Assembly (NCBI GenBank): GCA_905221605.1
Contig: CAJNDS010001002.1
Location: forward strand, 306,337 to 370,336
Source: Symbiodinium natans
Taxonomy: Eukaryota; Sar; Dinophyceae; Suessiales; Symbiodiniaceae
DNA length: 64,000 nt
Direction of reading: 5' to 3'
The position numbers and the translations under genes were made by a program. Below the pieces are notes generated by a model. That model saw only the letters and a program-made list of their open reading frames with translations, did no database searches and had not been told where the DNA came from. This document shows positions 1-11,700 of this stretch, piece after piece (the stretch's first letter is position 1; each line of letters starts with the position of its first letter).

Positions 1-1388
1 CTAACCCTCTAACACCGAAAGGCCCAAACACCTCCCCAGACCGGCCTTCAAGAAGTGCCTTAGAGCGGAATCCGAGCTTGTTGATCCGGCGTACGATGAA
101 GATGCACCTGCTTCGAGCTGAGGTCTGCCCACAAGGCTTAAAGGGCTTGTAGGGCTTCTAGCGCTAGGCTGTAGGAGTTTTGGTTGAGGTCCTTTAACAA
201 CCTTCGGAGTCTCAGCTGCGTGACCTGAAGACCTGGACCCCACTGCTCCAGCTCAGCATGAAGAAGCCGGAAACTCCCGGAATGGCTGCAACCTGTTTGC
301 AACCTCTACTCGCTCGGGTCGTCGACCCCCAAACTGCCCCGAACCAAACCCAAATCCTTCGAAACACCCAAAGCCCCAAACACCTAAACCCCCTTCCCCC
401 CCTAAAAGATGCCTCGGGTTCTCGGAGCGAAGCTCCTCCAGATATCCTCGCCTGGGTTGGGGGTTCAGAGTCTGAGTTCGCGCCAAAGATCTCGGCGTTT
501 GGGTAGGGTTTTGCAGTGGGTTTCGGGGTCTTAGTCTCGGGTTCAGGCTGGCTTCGAGATTTAGCGGTCGGAGTTTGCGGTTGGGCAAGGCTTGGGCGTG
601 GAAGCTTACGCTGCTAGGAACCCCGTGTCCCACTTCCACTACCGCGCCCTTGTGCCCTAAAATCCTTCCCAGAGTTCAGCCCTGGTCCCGGTGAGCGCAG
701 AAACTGCCGGCGTTTCAAAGGTTTAGGGTTCAGGGTTTAGGACTTACGGTTGTTACAAGAGCCCCCCTTGGTCCCGCACAGGGTTTGCTGTGGCTTCAGT
801 TTCGCCCGCAGGCGTATTTGTTCCTGGAGCTGGAAGATGCACTTAAGTACGGGGCCTGTGTGACTGGAATGGGTATTCTGAGCCATTCGTGGTGTAAGCA
901 CACAAAGGCTATCAGGTCCCTTAAATCGCCCAATCCCGGAATCTCCTGTCCAAAAGATCTGGACGTGGGGGGTCACAAGGCATGGAGACGCTCCGCCTTT
1001 AAGACTCCGGGCCCTCCTTGTGACTCTCAAAGCCTGCTCAAGATTCTACCAGCATTGACGTCCGCGTTATCTACAGGAACTGTCAAATCACCCGTCTGCA
1101 AACATGGCAACCCGACCCACATGTGCACAGCATGCTTCAGCCATCTTGAGCCTTGGAGTGTCACTGATTTATTGCTCTTGCACAGCTTAGATCCCAGGTC
1201 CAAACATGAGGGCGCACATGATGAAAGTCCTTGTCGAACTCATGTCGCAACCGGCTGCTCCGCCGGCTTGAGTCGCTCATGGGACTCCCCTCCACCGGAG
1301 ATGCCATCCTGTTCAAGTTGCCAGTCGTCCTGAGCACAGAACTCACTGAAGTGAATTCGTCAGACGCGAACAAGCAAAAGCTGGCCAG
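1..1388. other. No recognised gene; degenerate telomere-like motifs
   Basis: I see no open frame with a recognisable domain. The stretch holds scattered CCCTAAA/TTTAGGG-like words (for example around 330-400 and 720-745), as in most of the window's spacers. A minus-strand frame at 1-243 is open, but its composition gives no clue to function. Confidence 0.4.
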
Positions 1389-1437
1389 CAGAAGAAGAAG
1401 AAGAAGAAGAAGAAGAAGAAGAAGAAGAAAAAAAAAA
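1389..1437. repeat. GAA trinucleotide microsatellite with A tail
   Basis: About 13 tandem GAA units run straight into a run of A residues. The Arg/Lys runs that can be translated from it are a product of the repeat. Confidence 0.9.
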
Positions 1438-4400
1438 TGACGGGAGGAAGCAGACTCTTGAATGTGGATGTGGCTTTAAGGTTTTAAGCTTCTCCTGTAC
1501 TGCTAACTGAGAATGCTACTTTTGCCTTTGCTGTGCTTTAACCCGAAGGCCCGAGACAAGGCTTCACACGCTCCCGAACCATGCTGATCCACATACTGTT
1601 TGGGCGCGGTGCAGGAGTTGAATCACTAATGATCCATGTGCTACTTGCTACCTGTAGTTGGACCTGGCGAAACATTGAGTCAGGACACTCGCCACCGTGC
1701 GGATGAAGTGCTTGACCAAGTGCCTCCACTGATGTAGTTTCATATTGGCGATTGATGGGTCAGATGACAGCTGATTGCAACATATTAACATGTATGGAGC
1801 AGCCTTTTCAAACCCTACATCTCCACTGTAGCCTGTTTCCTTCAAGATGCAACGTCCAGTTCGAGCTGCATGCTTCAAGAACGAAAGGAGGCGGCCACTG
1901 GCACCGCAGTCAGCATTCGACCCACCCACCTTGCCTGATGCAGCGAACGCTGCGTGAACGGAGCCTGCTTGGCACACTTTGGAACAGCCCAAAGAAACTA
2001 CAGCAGCTCTTCAGGCTACACATTTTTGAACAAACCACCCCTTACCGGAGCTTGCGCAAAGGTAGCTCATCAGAAGAATTGAGGGCAAGCGTCTTGCAAC
2101 AGCTTTGCGGGGTCGTGAAAGACTTGTGCAGCCAACTCCCCCTGAATCGCAGATGAAGGCCTCAGGCATTGTGGTCGCTTTAGTCGGCGGTTGGACCTCC
2201 CGCCTCGGTGGGATCAGTGCCAGACTTTGGTTCGGGCTTAGGGGTTGGGGTTGGGGTTTCGGGTTAAGAAACTTACAAACAAACACTGGTCGTTCTGCGC
2301 TGAGACAAGCGGCTGAAGAACGCCATAACCCTCGCTGAAACCTAGACACAATGCCCACAAGCACCGGCAAATGTACGATCTTAACCCTACCACCGCAAAC
2401 CCTTCCTCAATTCATGATGCCCAAATACTCCACTTCACAAAGCCCCATCAATTATCCAAGTCCTTCAGAGTGCAGTGGGATTGTGGATTGAAATTACTGA
2501 CTACCACATGCTGACCCCACTCAGCTCCCGACGCCATGCCAGGGGGGGGAACGCCCTGCAACTTTGCGGGCGCGCCGGCACTGGCCTAGAGCGGGTTTAG
2601 GGCTTGGGGCTCAGGATTTGGATGGCTTAACTGTCGGGTTTGCATGAAGGCATGTCGTGGTTTTACCCTGTGAACAGTTTGTGGCAAGAGACGCCTCAGA
2701 TTTCATACTAAAACCGATGCTTTGAATATGGAAGAGTGAATAGTGCGTGTCTGAAGCTCTTTTGCCTCGCGTGGATACTTGTCCTCGTGCTCATGATCGT
2801 ACCACAATCTGCAGCAAAGCAACCAGCTCTGACAAATTCATTTCCGAAATTTCCGCTGGGGGTACGCAATCTGTGCGCCAACCAAGTACAAGCGAGTCTC
2901 TGCTGAAATGCGTGGGGAACGAGTCTCGCCCAGGCACTCTCCCCACAAGCGAGGTGCCCGAAAGGTGCGAACCACAACTGGTGCGACACCCTGTGGCCAG
3001 GAGGTGTCCAGGGTCTCAACTTCAAAACGCAACACTGCTCTCGCCCGCTGACCAGCTCGGCAGGCACAGTCGGCCCGCGCTCATGAGTCGGCAAGGAGCT
3101 TCCAGAAACCTGCAGATGTTCTGAGAGGTAGCCTGGCAGCACTGCCGAAGCCGAACCGCACAAAGACGACAGCTCCCAGCAAGTGTCACGAGGACTGCAA
3201 AGGGGTACTTTGGCACGCAAGAAGGCGAAGAGAAGGCAAGGTAACCTTCAGGAGTTTCGTGCAAGGATGAAGGCGGTTCTGCGCTGGAGCAGGGGAGCGA
3301 GACGAAGTTGTTGGGCCTGGGTGCAAGAAAATTCCTGGACGGGTCCTGGATGGGTGCGGTTCTGGCGGTGCAGAGCATCGGGGGCCTGTTAGGGGTCGAT
3401 GCACGGCGCGGCCCGAGAAGAATCACTACGGTCAACAGATGTGGTGGAGGCTGCGAGAAACGGTCTTCTAATAGTGCAGAACCCAGCCCCCGAAGCCCTG
3501 CACAACCAACCAGCAAGACCCCAAAAGTTGGCTCTTACTGGCTTATGGCCGCTCCACCTAACGCAGCGAGGCCCACAAAGGCTGCAGCTACCGTCACACA
3601 AAGCTTGAGCAGCGCATCAGTTCGCCTGCTGCGCTTTTCAAATTCTCAATCCCAGTCCCTCAGCCCTAACCCCTAAGCTGGGCCCCATTTCAGAAGCCTC
3701 AACACTGGGTAGGCCTTGAGATATGAACCATCAAGATAGTTCAGCTTCTGGCGATTCAGTTTGACAATAGATTCACAATTGTTTTTTTCTTTTTTGTGAA
3801 TATGGCAGTCTCAATGGTAAGGGTTCGCGGGTTAGGGTTCCTTAAGCCATGGTCCAGACCGACCAGAACAGGGCTTTGACAGGGTTGATCTGAACTTTTG
3901 GGGGTCTCTTGGGGGGTTCATGGAACCCTGCCCCCGCCCCCCACCCCCACCCACCCCTTCACAAAACTCGGGCCTGGCTCTGTTGCTTCGCCTCCATGAG
4001 TTGCATTAGTTGAGCCACCTTCCGAGGTGCGGTTTCTGGGTTTTAGGGTATTTAGGGTTGAAGGGTGTAGGATTCAGAGTTTGATGTAAGGGTTTATATT
4101 GGGAGGGAAGCTATGCTGGAGTGTTCCAACTCAATACATCAAGCCCATCTGTGTGCCTGCGCTTCGGCTGCCTGTGCACGGGCCTGGCAGCTATCCAGCG
4201 CGGCTGCCTGTCGCGTGTCGCAATGAAACGAAAATGCGGAGGCTTGGAGTGCTGAGCCGCAAGTGACAGGGGGATACCTGCACATTTCAAAGCCCAGGGA
4301 GGCAGTGGCCAGGTTGCTCTTGCGGAACTGCACAGCCGGCAAGACAAAAGAGCGTTCTCTCAACGGGGCGGCGCACCATGCCCATCTGTGACAAAGGCAG

Positions 4401-5190
4401 ACCCTGGTTTGCCAAATACGGATTAGGCCTCGGCAGATGCCAAAAAGCTGACATCTTCCAGACTGAGCATCTATGTTATGCGTCTATGGTACTGTAGGCA
4501 GCTGCATGATCAACCTCATTGGGTGCCGAATCAGCAAATCTGAGGCTCTTGTATCATGGAACCACTGAATACAACTGATCAAAGGTAGAAAAGGTCCCTT
4601 ATTGCGTGTCTTAGTCTGCAGAAGTACATCGAGGCCCAAGCATCGACAGCGGGGGCGATAGCGAAGGCGAGAGCGCGGTGGAGCTGGCGTGTTGGCGGAG
4701 CTTTGCCGGAGCTTTGTTTAGTGCAAGATTATCAAGATTCAGGGTTTAGCAGGTTTAGCAGACAGCTCGGCGCAGAGCGCAGGCACCTTGACACGCTCAG
4801 CCCAAGCCCACGCCAAAGAAACCCTTGAAGCAATTGACTTATTGGGGGGCCAAATCTTGGCTGCACTAAACCCCACAAGCCTCAAACTAAACAGCATCAC
4901 ACTGCCCTAAACTTCCTACCGTTTACCGCTGGGAGGGAAGTTCGGCAGCACAAGCAGCAGCAAATTGCTGCGATCCTGCGGGCTTCCGAAAGAACAGCGC
5001 GTTCAGTCGCGCAAGACCTCCCTAAACCCTAAACTCTAAACCCCAAACCCCTCCTGGGTGGCAATTGAGGAGTTGGCATGGTCAGCCCCAGCCTCAGCGG
5101 TGGAACTCCAGGTGGCATGGGTAGTGGAAGCATAAAGACAATGAACTTCTTCAATGTGTGTATATGTGCATGTATTACATACAAGCACAC
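1438..5190. other. Intergenic DNA without a recognised gene
   Basis: Several frames of 60-170 codons are open on both strands, as expected for GC-rich DNA, but none shows a domain, a hydrophobic pattern or a consistent exon structure. Degenerate TTTAGGG/CCCTAAA words recur near 2225-2265, 2600, 3655, 4045 and 5025-5055. Confidence 0.4.
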
Positions 5191-5254
5191 ATATATCATA
5201 TATCATACTACAATATATATATATATATACATATATACATATATACATAAATAT
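5191..5254. repeat. TA / TATAC dinucleotide-rich microsatellite
   Basis: An imperfect alternation of TA with CATATA words. It is the most AT-rich short tract in the left part of the window. Confidence 0.8.
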
Positions 5255-7269
5255 GGCGCCATGAAACTTGCCAGAGCCTGGGACCCGGGCAGGTTCTGAT
5301 AAGCATGTCCTGGTAGCATTCTCCCTTTTCTTCTGCGTCTGCAAGGAACAGTTGCAGACTTGCAGACTCCTGCCAGGATCGAAGATTCGGAAACTGCGGC
5401 TTTAGAAGGGGTTTGTCTAGTCTGTACAGGCTTAGGGGTTTCAGGCTTGCGGGGTCGGCTTGGGATTGGCTCTCGACTTTTTCGTGTCTCGCATCAACGT
5501 TGGGGCGGGTGCCGGGGGGCAGGGTCCCCTGAATTATCAAGGCTCGGCTCTCCACCCTAGCACTTCCGCGCCCGCCTGTCCAAGCCGTCCCCACGGGAAA
5601 CAAGTAGGCGTAGGGACGGCAGGCCGAAGCAAATCGCTGCGGGCCAAAACGACACAAAGACGGTGACAAAGTTTGGGTCGTTAGGCCTAGGGTTTATGAT
5701 TTAATGGTTCGAGGGCTCTGGGGACAGAAGCCCCCAAGGCGGGGGGAGGCAGCTGATGCTCGAGACAGTTTGTGAGGACACACATGGCCGCTACGCACTC
5801 ACGACAGCCGACATTGCCTCAGTGGACCAAACCTTACATCTCCCCGATACAGAGGCTGACCCAGATGCCATTGCACCTTGGCCTCGGTTTACCCCTGACA
5901 GACACCACGGAGGATTAGGGCTTCGGGCATTCTACAATTCTTACAGTGAGACGTCGGCTGCAAGCAGCACCCAGAAAAGACTTTTTTGCCCGTCGTGCTG
6001 GCTCAACTTGTCGAGCGCCCCGGAGCAGGATCTTCGAGGGAGCGGGCTTCGTTCCATGTGCCATCTACTTAGCAACCGGTAAGGGCCAGGTTGGGCTCAG
6101 GGTTCAAGGATGCTTCGATGCAGTTGCAGGGTACTCCGTCGAGGCACATGCCGCCCTCGGGCAAGAGAGATTCAACATGAGAGTGGCATGCGAGGCGTCT
6201 GAAGTGCCATGATTTGGACACCTCCGTAGCAACCAATGCTATTCTGTTGAACGCCCACAAACAAGTCTATCCAAATCAGTCGGCAAGCACGCCGCTGTAG
6301 ATGCTGCCGACATCAAGATGAGGTCGAAGGGAGGGGGGGGCCTTTCTTTGACCGCATGTTGTCACACTTTTGTCCGGACCGTCTCTTTGCAGCTGCATCT
6401 TGCGTGCGTTTGAGCACAACTGCCGGCCACGGTGGGAAGATGGGAGTTGAGAGTCACAGTTTAGGGTTTAGGAATCTACAGTTTATTGTTGGTGGGTCCA
6501 TATGGAAGCCTATCTTTATGCAGCGCCTGCATGCAAAACAACTCCTCAATGCTGTTTGCACCCTCAACCCAAAGCCCTCCGACCAAGTTTTCACCCTAAA
6601 CCGGGGTTGAGGGTTCGTTCGATGCATGACAGCAGTGGGCTCTCCAGCTTCTCACAGGCCCTTTGGTGGAAGAGTTCAATCTAGTTGCTTACGACTCAAC
6701 TCATGAACCCCCTCAAGCCCTCTTCAAACGGCCATGATCCGTAAGCACGCTTAGAGCCCTAAAGGGGCGTTGGGCACTCCACCTGGTGACTGCCTCAAAT
6801 CCCTTTGTGAGACGCCGAGGCCTTCCAAACAAAAGATAACGGCAAAGGGCGACCCCTGTAGCCGGGCCAAGGGCCTGGGCTGGGATGGGAGGTCCTTTGG
6901 GGACACTGGTTCAGGGAGGATTTCCCATCTTTTTTGGCGTTTGCGGAGCAAGGAGTGGGAAGGATAGATCAAAATCTGACATGACAGCATGGCATACTTC
7001 ATCATGTAGTTTGGTCATGTCATGTGTTTATCATATCATATTATCATCTTACCACATCATCACATATCAGATGGGTCTTCTCTTGGCTCAACTTGCAGAT
7101 GTGAACGAAAGCTTCACCTACGAACTGCACGTTACGTCTCCCTGGCGGAAGGTCGCCACAGCAGTTGCCGTCCCCCCGCTTCTGCATCCGATTTTGTGGT
7201 ACGAAACGCGAAACAGCAAGCCCTTCCACCCATTGAACTGAGGCAGTGTTTCTGGTACCGAATGCATTA
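5255..7269. other. Intergenic DNA left of the retrotransposon
   Basis: No recognisable gene. Minus-strand DNA at about 5290-5410 could hold an exon (a frame with the peptide ADAEEKGECYQDM behind a TTGCAG acceptor), but the support is weak. A short ATCAT-rich patch lies at 7015-7070. The retrotransposon 3' terminus begins at 7270. Confidence 0.35.
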
Positions 7270-7496
7270 GTGCTCGTGCATCTCAGCCTTTTGTCGCGTC
7301 GCAGTCTCTAGGGCTTTCAATCTGGAAGGCTCTGCTTCCACTTTCGCCCCCCCCAGGACTGGCTCATCCATAACAGGAGGGATCAAACTCAAGTCTTCCA
7401 CTGACCAACGGCAGGTCATGGGAACAATCCACAACTGCAAGAGGCATGCAGTGTAGAGATCCACTCCAAAACTCTGCGCCAGTCACAGGTTGGGGC
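7270..7496 (-). repeat. Terminal B2 repeat of the YR element
   Basis: A 227-bp copy identical to 7585-7811 except for one base (g versus t near the right end). Its outer edge at 7270 should be the 3' terminus of the element. Confidence 0.9.
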
Positions 7497-7507
7497 GGTG
7501 AGGGCGG

Positions 7508-7584
7508 GATGCTGAAAGGCTGCTAGATATAACAAGCGATCGCAAGGCTTCAGCACTCACACTAACTTTCGACACGAATGTCAA
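7508..7584 (-). repeat. Internal A2 repeat of the YR element
   Basis: A 77-bp copy identical to A1 at 14732-14808. It abuts B1 directly, so the B1/A2 junction at 7584/7585 mimics the junction expected in a circular intermediate. Confidence 0.9.
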
Positions 7585-7811
7585 GTGCTCGTGCATCTCA
7601 GCCTTTTGTCGCGTCGCAGTCTCTAGGGCTTTCAATCTGGAAGGCTCTGCTTCCACTTTCGCCCCCCCCAGGACTGGCTCATCCATAACAGGAGGGATCA
7701 AACTCAAGTCTTCCACTGACCAACGGCAGGTCATGGGAACAATCCACAACTGCAAGAGGCATGCAGTGTAGAGATCCACTCCAAAACTCTGCGCCAGTCA
7801 CATGTTGGGGC
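7585..7811 (-). repeat. Internal B1 repeat of the YR element
   Basis: A 227-bp partner of the terminal copy at 7270-7496. It starts 51 bp beyond the stop of the integrase frame, so it forms the 3' non-coding part before the A2 junction. Confidence 0.9.
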
Positions 7812-7862
7812 TACAAGTCTTATGCTGGGGAAGAGGCAACTGGGCCCCTTCCACGTCCCCAT

Positions 7863-8786
7863 TCACGGCGAAGCTGTAAAGTGGGAATTAAAGCGCGAAA
7901 GCAACTCTTTGGAGGCAGTGGACAAGCGGATGTCGGTGAGGTTGGCCAAGCCATCCTGGAGGTAGACCCGCGCGGCAGCGAGAGACTGCCAGCGGCCTCG
8001 AAGGAGGATCTGCTCCAGAGCTACTCCGTGCTGCAGCAAAAAGGTGCCTCCACCTCGTCTGAGGGAGTACGGCTGGAAATTGAGGTTCTGAAGGTGAAAA
8101 CAACTGCACATGTGGCGGAAAGAAGTGCGGAAGCGTTGGGCGCTATGCATCCAGATCACACCTGGCAGGCCCTGCGCAGCTCGGATGGACACAAGAGTCC
8201 GAAGGGCCTCCACCACTGCTGCGTCAGAGACGGTGACAGCTTCAAAAGCGCCAGCACGGCGACTGGTTTTAGTCAGCCGGAGATTAAGCACGGCCCGCGC
8301 GGCGCCTAACTGTACATCTTCAAGTTTTAACGAAAGAAGCTCACCTGTGCGCAAAAGACAATGGAAGCCTAAACCTACCAGCACCCCTAGCTCAAGTTGG
8401 TTGGTGAAGACACACCAAGCAAGAAAGGCCGAGGCCACCTCGGCCGGGAGCGGGGGTGCGCGGCAGGGCGGTTCTAATCTTCGCCATGTTCTGAAAAGTC
8501 TCCAAGAAAGATGAAGTTGTCTTCGACATTGAGGCCACAAACACTGAAGACCGGAGAGGGCATCACCGATGGTTCCTAGGGGCAAACCTCGGCCCCACAT
8601 CAGCTCCACCCAGTCTGCGGCACATGCATCTAGCTCGGAAAAAGTGTGAACAAACTGCACAAAAGGCCAAAGCAGCCGGACCGCTCTGCGGTACCTTTCA
8701 AGCGTTTGGGGCCTGACAGCTGCTTGCCAAAGCGAAATGCCACGACGCGCGGCAGCACGCGACGAGTTGCTGGGTCTCGGGGCCAT
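7863..8786 (-). CDS. Tyrosine recombinase (integrase) of the YR retrotransposon
   Basis: About 307 residues. The C-terminal half has the tyrosine-recombinase catalytic pattern: an arginine in LLRTGELLSL, a lysine in the beta-turn region (LTKTSRR), YSLRRGGGT as box II, the Trp of RGRW, and the nucleophilic Tyr in AARVYLQDG. The usual HxxR of box II reads YxxR here (Tyr about residue 240 from this start). The N-terminal part resembles a core-binding domain (the region with RPQTLERYRRAV). The enzyme should insert circular element DNA into the genome. I chose the ATG at 8786 because it sits in ACCATGG, a strong eukaryotic start context; the frame also opens at a GTG at 8795. The pol stop lies 5 nt upstream, so translation may be coupled to pol termination. 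Confidence 0.88.
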   Translation of the reverse strand: MAPRPSNSSRAAARRGISLWQAAVRPQTLERYRRAVRLLWPFVQFVHTFSELDACAADWVELMWGRGLPLGTIGDALSGLQCLWPQCRRQLHLSWRLFRTWRRLEPPCRAPPLPAEVASAFLAWCVFTNQLELGVLVGLGFHCLLRTGELLSLKLEDVQLGAARAVLNLRLTKTSRRAGAFEAVTVSDAAVVEALRTLVSIRAAQGLPGVIWMHSAQRFRTSFRHMCSCFHLQNLNFQPYSLRRGGGTFLLQHGVALEQILLRGRWQSLAAARVYLQDGLANLTDIRLSTASKELLSRFNSHFTASP

Positions 8787-8791
8787 GGTTG

Positions 8792-11700
8792 TCACGCCCT
8801 GCTGCCCTCGTCAGCAGGGTTTTCGGCGCTGTCAACGTGACCCATAAGCAGAGAGACATGCATGGCCAAGACATGAGCCGAAATTTGACGAGTTAAAGAG
8901 AGAAGCATGCGCGAGGACGTCCGGCCTTTGCAGACAATTGAGAGAGTGACGAAACTGTCAACAAGATGAACCAGTCGCTTTCCTAAGTGTCCCGGCCTGC
9001 TGGCGCGCCATTGCAAGGAAAGAAGCAGTGCTCGCATCTCTTGGGCATTGATGTGGTGCGCGAACTTCCATCTCTTTTGATAGACTTGTTTCCAGGTCCA
9101 CCAAACGGCATCCACACTTTGTCGCACACCCTTCGAGGGCGCAAACAACTCGCCAGTGCTGATGCGGACATCTGACCCAGTATGATTGGCACCCAGACAC
9201 AATTTGGACGCAATCACTTCTTCTCCAGGTGCTGAGAGGTTCAGAGAACTGCTACCGTAGTCCTTCCAGCGCCCCATTGGAGCAAATGTGCCTGGACGGG
9301 CGCAGTGCCCTGGAGCCAAGCCGAGCACATTGAGTAGCTCTTGGGCGCCGAGCTCGGGCCGAAAGGCGCGGCACAATTGGCCTGCCACCCAGCCAAAGGA
9401 TAGCATACTGAAACTGTCTCCAACGAGGCTTAGTCTTTCATCTTCGACTGCTCGGGCTGATTTCTTTGCCTCTGAAGCGGGCAGGCAAAACGCCGTATGT
9501 CTTGCTCCATATCCCATGAGGATTTCTCTTTCACCAGCATCGGGGTAACGAAGATTGTCACCGTCTGACAACAGAAATGCTTCCTTGTACTGGTAGGGGG
9601 GAAACCGGTAGCAATCTGCTGCCCATCTCTCGAGCGCATCCTGCGGAGTCCGCCCAAGCCCAGCAGGTGCTGGCGGGGGCTCTGCGCGCGGAATCGACTT
9701 CATGAAGGTGGGGAGCTTTGACGAGGGCTCAACACGATGCCACCCGAGCCGGGCCCACTGTGACTGGGGTGGTTCCGAGGCTGTCATACATACCTCAACA
9801 AACCCTTTTCTCTTCACGAAAGATGCCCCTTCGGTTTCATGCGGCCACTCAGAGATCCAAGCGAAACGCGGCCTGCTATAACAGAGCACATCTGCGGGGT
9901 CCAGCCTTAATGGGGCGACCCCAAGCCAAGTGCTGATTTCATCTCGCGCTGCGACATCCATGGATGAGACGTTTTCAACGACCCACTTGACTTTAGCAAT
10001 CCCATCAAACTCTTCTGCGACCAAGCCAATGACCTCGTACAGCTTGAAAAACAGGTTCGAGCCTTCGCCGGCAAGATTCTTCCTGCCATGCCGTGCTGAA
10101 GACAAATGCACGCAGGGAAATCCTCCCCAAACGTGAACTTCTTTGACTGAAGGAAAGCGGCCGACCCATTCTCTGACCATGCTTCTGTCCACGTCACTGA
10201 CGTCTTCATACTGCAGTGCGTGGGGCCAGGCACGCTTCACGACACGGTTTGCCGGTTTGTGCCATTCGATCGAGACCAGACCTGAGGCACGGACGCCCGC
10301 AAGGTCGTATGCCCGAAAGGCTCCTCCAATGCCGTTAAAGAGCGAAATTACCAACAAAGGCTGGACGCTGCAATGATTAGAAGGTTCACTCCACGCACAA
10401 GCCAGTGACTTGCCGGACCAGGAAAGTCCTGTGGAGACACAAATGGCCCCACCCTTTTCGGATGCGTCAGTGGCCACAACCACAGGATGGACCTGGCGCG
10501 AGAGGTCGCAGCAGCACAGCGGGCTGAGGAGAACAGCCATGAACAGCTCTACGCTAGCACGTCGCTTGACAGCCAGCGGGCAGTTAACAGATGCTGCTTT
10601 CCAGATCTCTGAAAATATCGCAAACAAGGGCCTTCGAAACTGTAGAAGAAAAGCCCATCGTCCGGCAAGGACTTGCAGTCTTTTCTCTTTCACGACCTTC
10701 CCGAGCAAAACCTGTCCAAGCGAGGCAACGCAAGTTTTCCACAGCCTAGCGGTTCCGCCACTAAGCTTGCCAAGGTCTCCATCAATCTCAGCTCCAAGCT
10801 CATGGGCAACGCCAGCGAACTCAACATTCTTATCACTGGCACACAGAATGCCGAAACTATCCCAGCCATCAAGCGCGGCACGGAAATGCTTTGCCCCATC
10901 TTTGCCTGATTGAGAGCTTGAAGGACTCTCAACCTGGCAAGAAATGAAATTGTCAAGGTAAACTTGCCACCAAGAGTGCTGACCTCCCTCGCGCCAGCAT
11001 TTAATCAGCCATGGAGGGACAGAGCGATCTTTACGTATCTCGTGCGACTCCGGCAAACGCGATTCGAGAAGAACTCGCCGGCTAATGCACTGCATTACCC
11101 CCACAGCTGATTTCCACCCCATTGGCAAAGTGCAGCAAGCAATCGTGAAGCGCTCGTCAGACTCAATCCCCAGTTCGTGACCCGAGAGATCAAAATTGAG
11201 ACAAAACCAAGGCAGCCACACATCAGGCAGGGAAAAAAGATAAAATGCGCATGCCATGTCGCACTGAAAAGCAGTAAGCGTTTCACCTTCTCCCAGAATG
11301 ATTGACTGCCATTTTGCGATAGCAGGAAGACTCTCAATGTGACCTCCGATGATCTTTTGAACCCGATTCGACGGAATCAGATTTATTATTGTTCTCAATA
11401 CTGGCCTCCCGTCTTCCAATGTCTTTGGCTTCGGGACGCCAAAAAGACCATTTAGGATTCGCTCATTTGCAACACATCCAACATCACTCAGCTTCATAGG
11501 TTTGCAGACCCCTCTCTCAACAAGCAATCTCGCCACGGCGGCCCCAGCCCCAGCCGAGACATGCACCTTTGCTCTGCACGGACCGGGCTCGATCTCGGAA
11601 CTCTGCAACATAGATAGCCGAGGATCGCTCAGGAACCGCTTGGTTCCACCATCGACCAGATCAAGGGCGTTAACCCGCCCACCGGCTCCAGCGGGTGGGA

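Noticed and set aside
7081-7095. Partial match to the dinoflagellate spliced leader end (TTGGCTCAA)
   Set aside because: Only nine bases match; the rest of the leader is absent.
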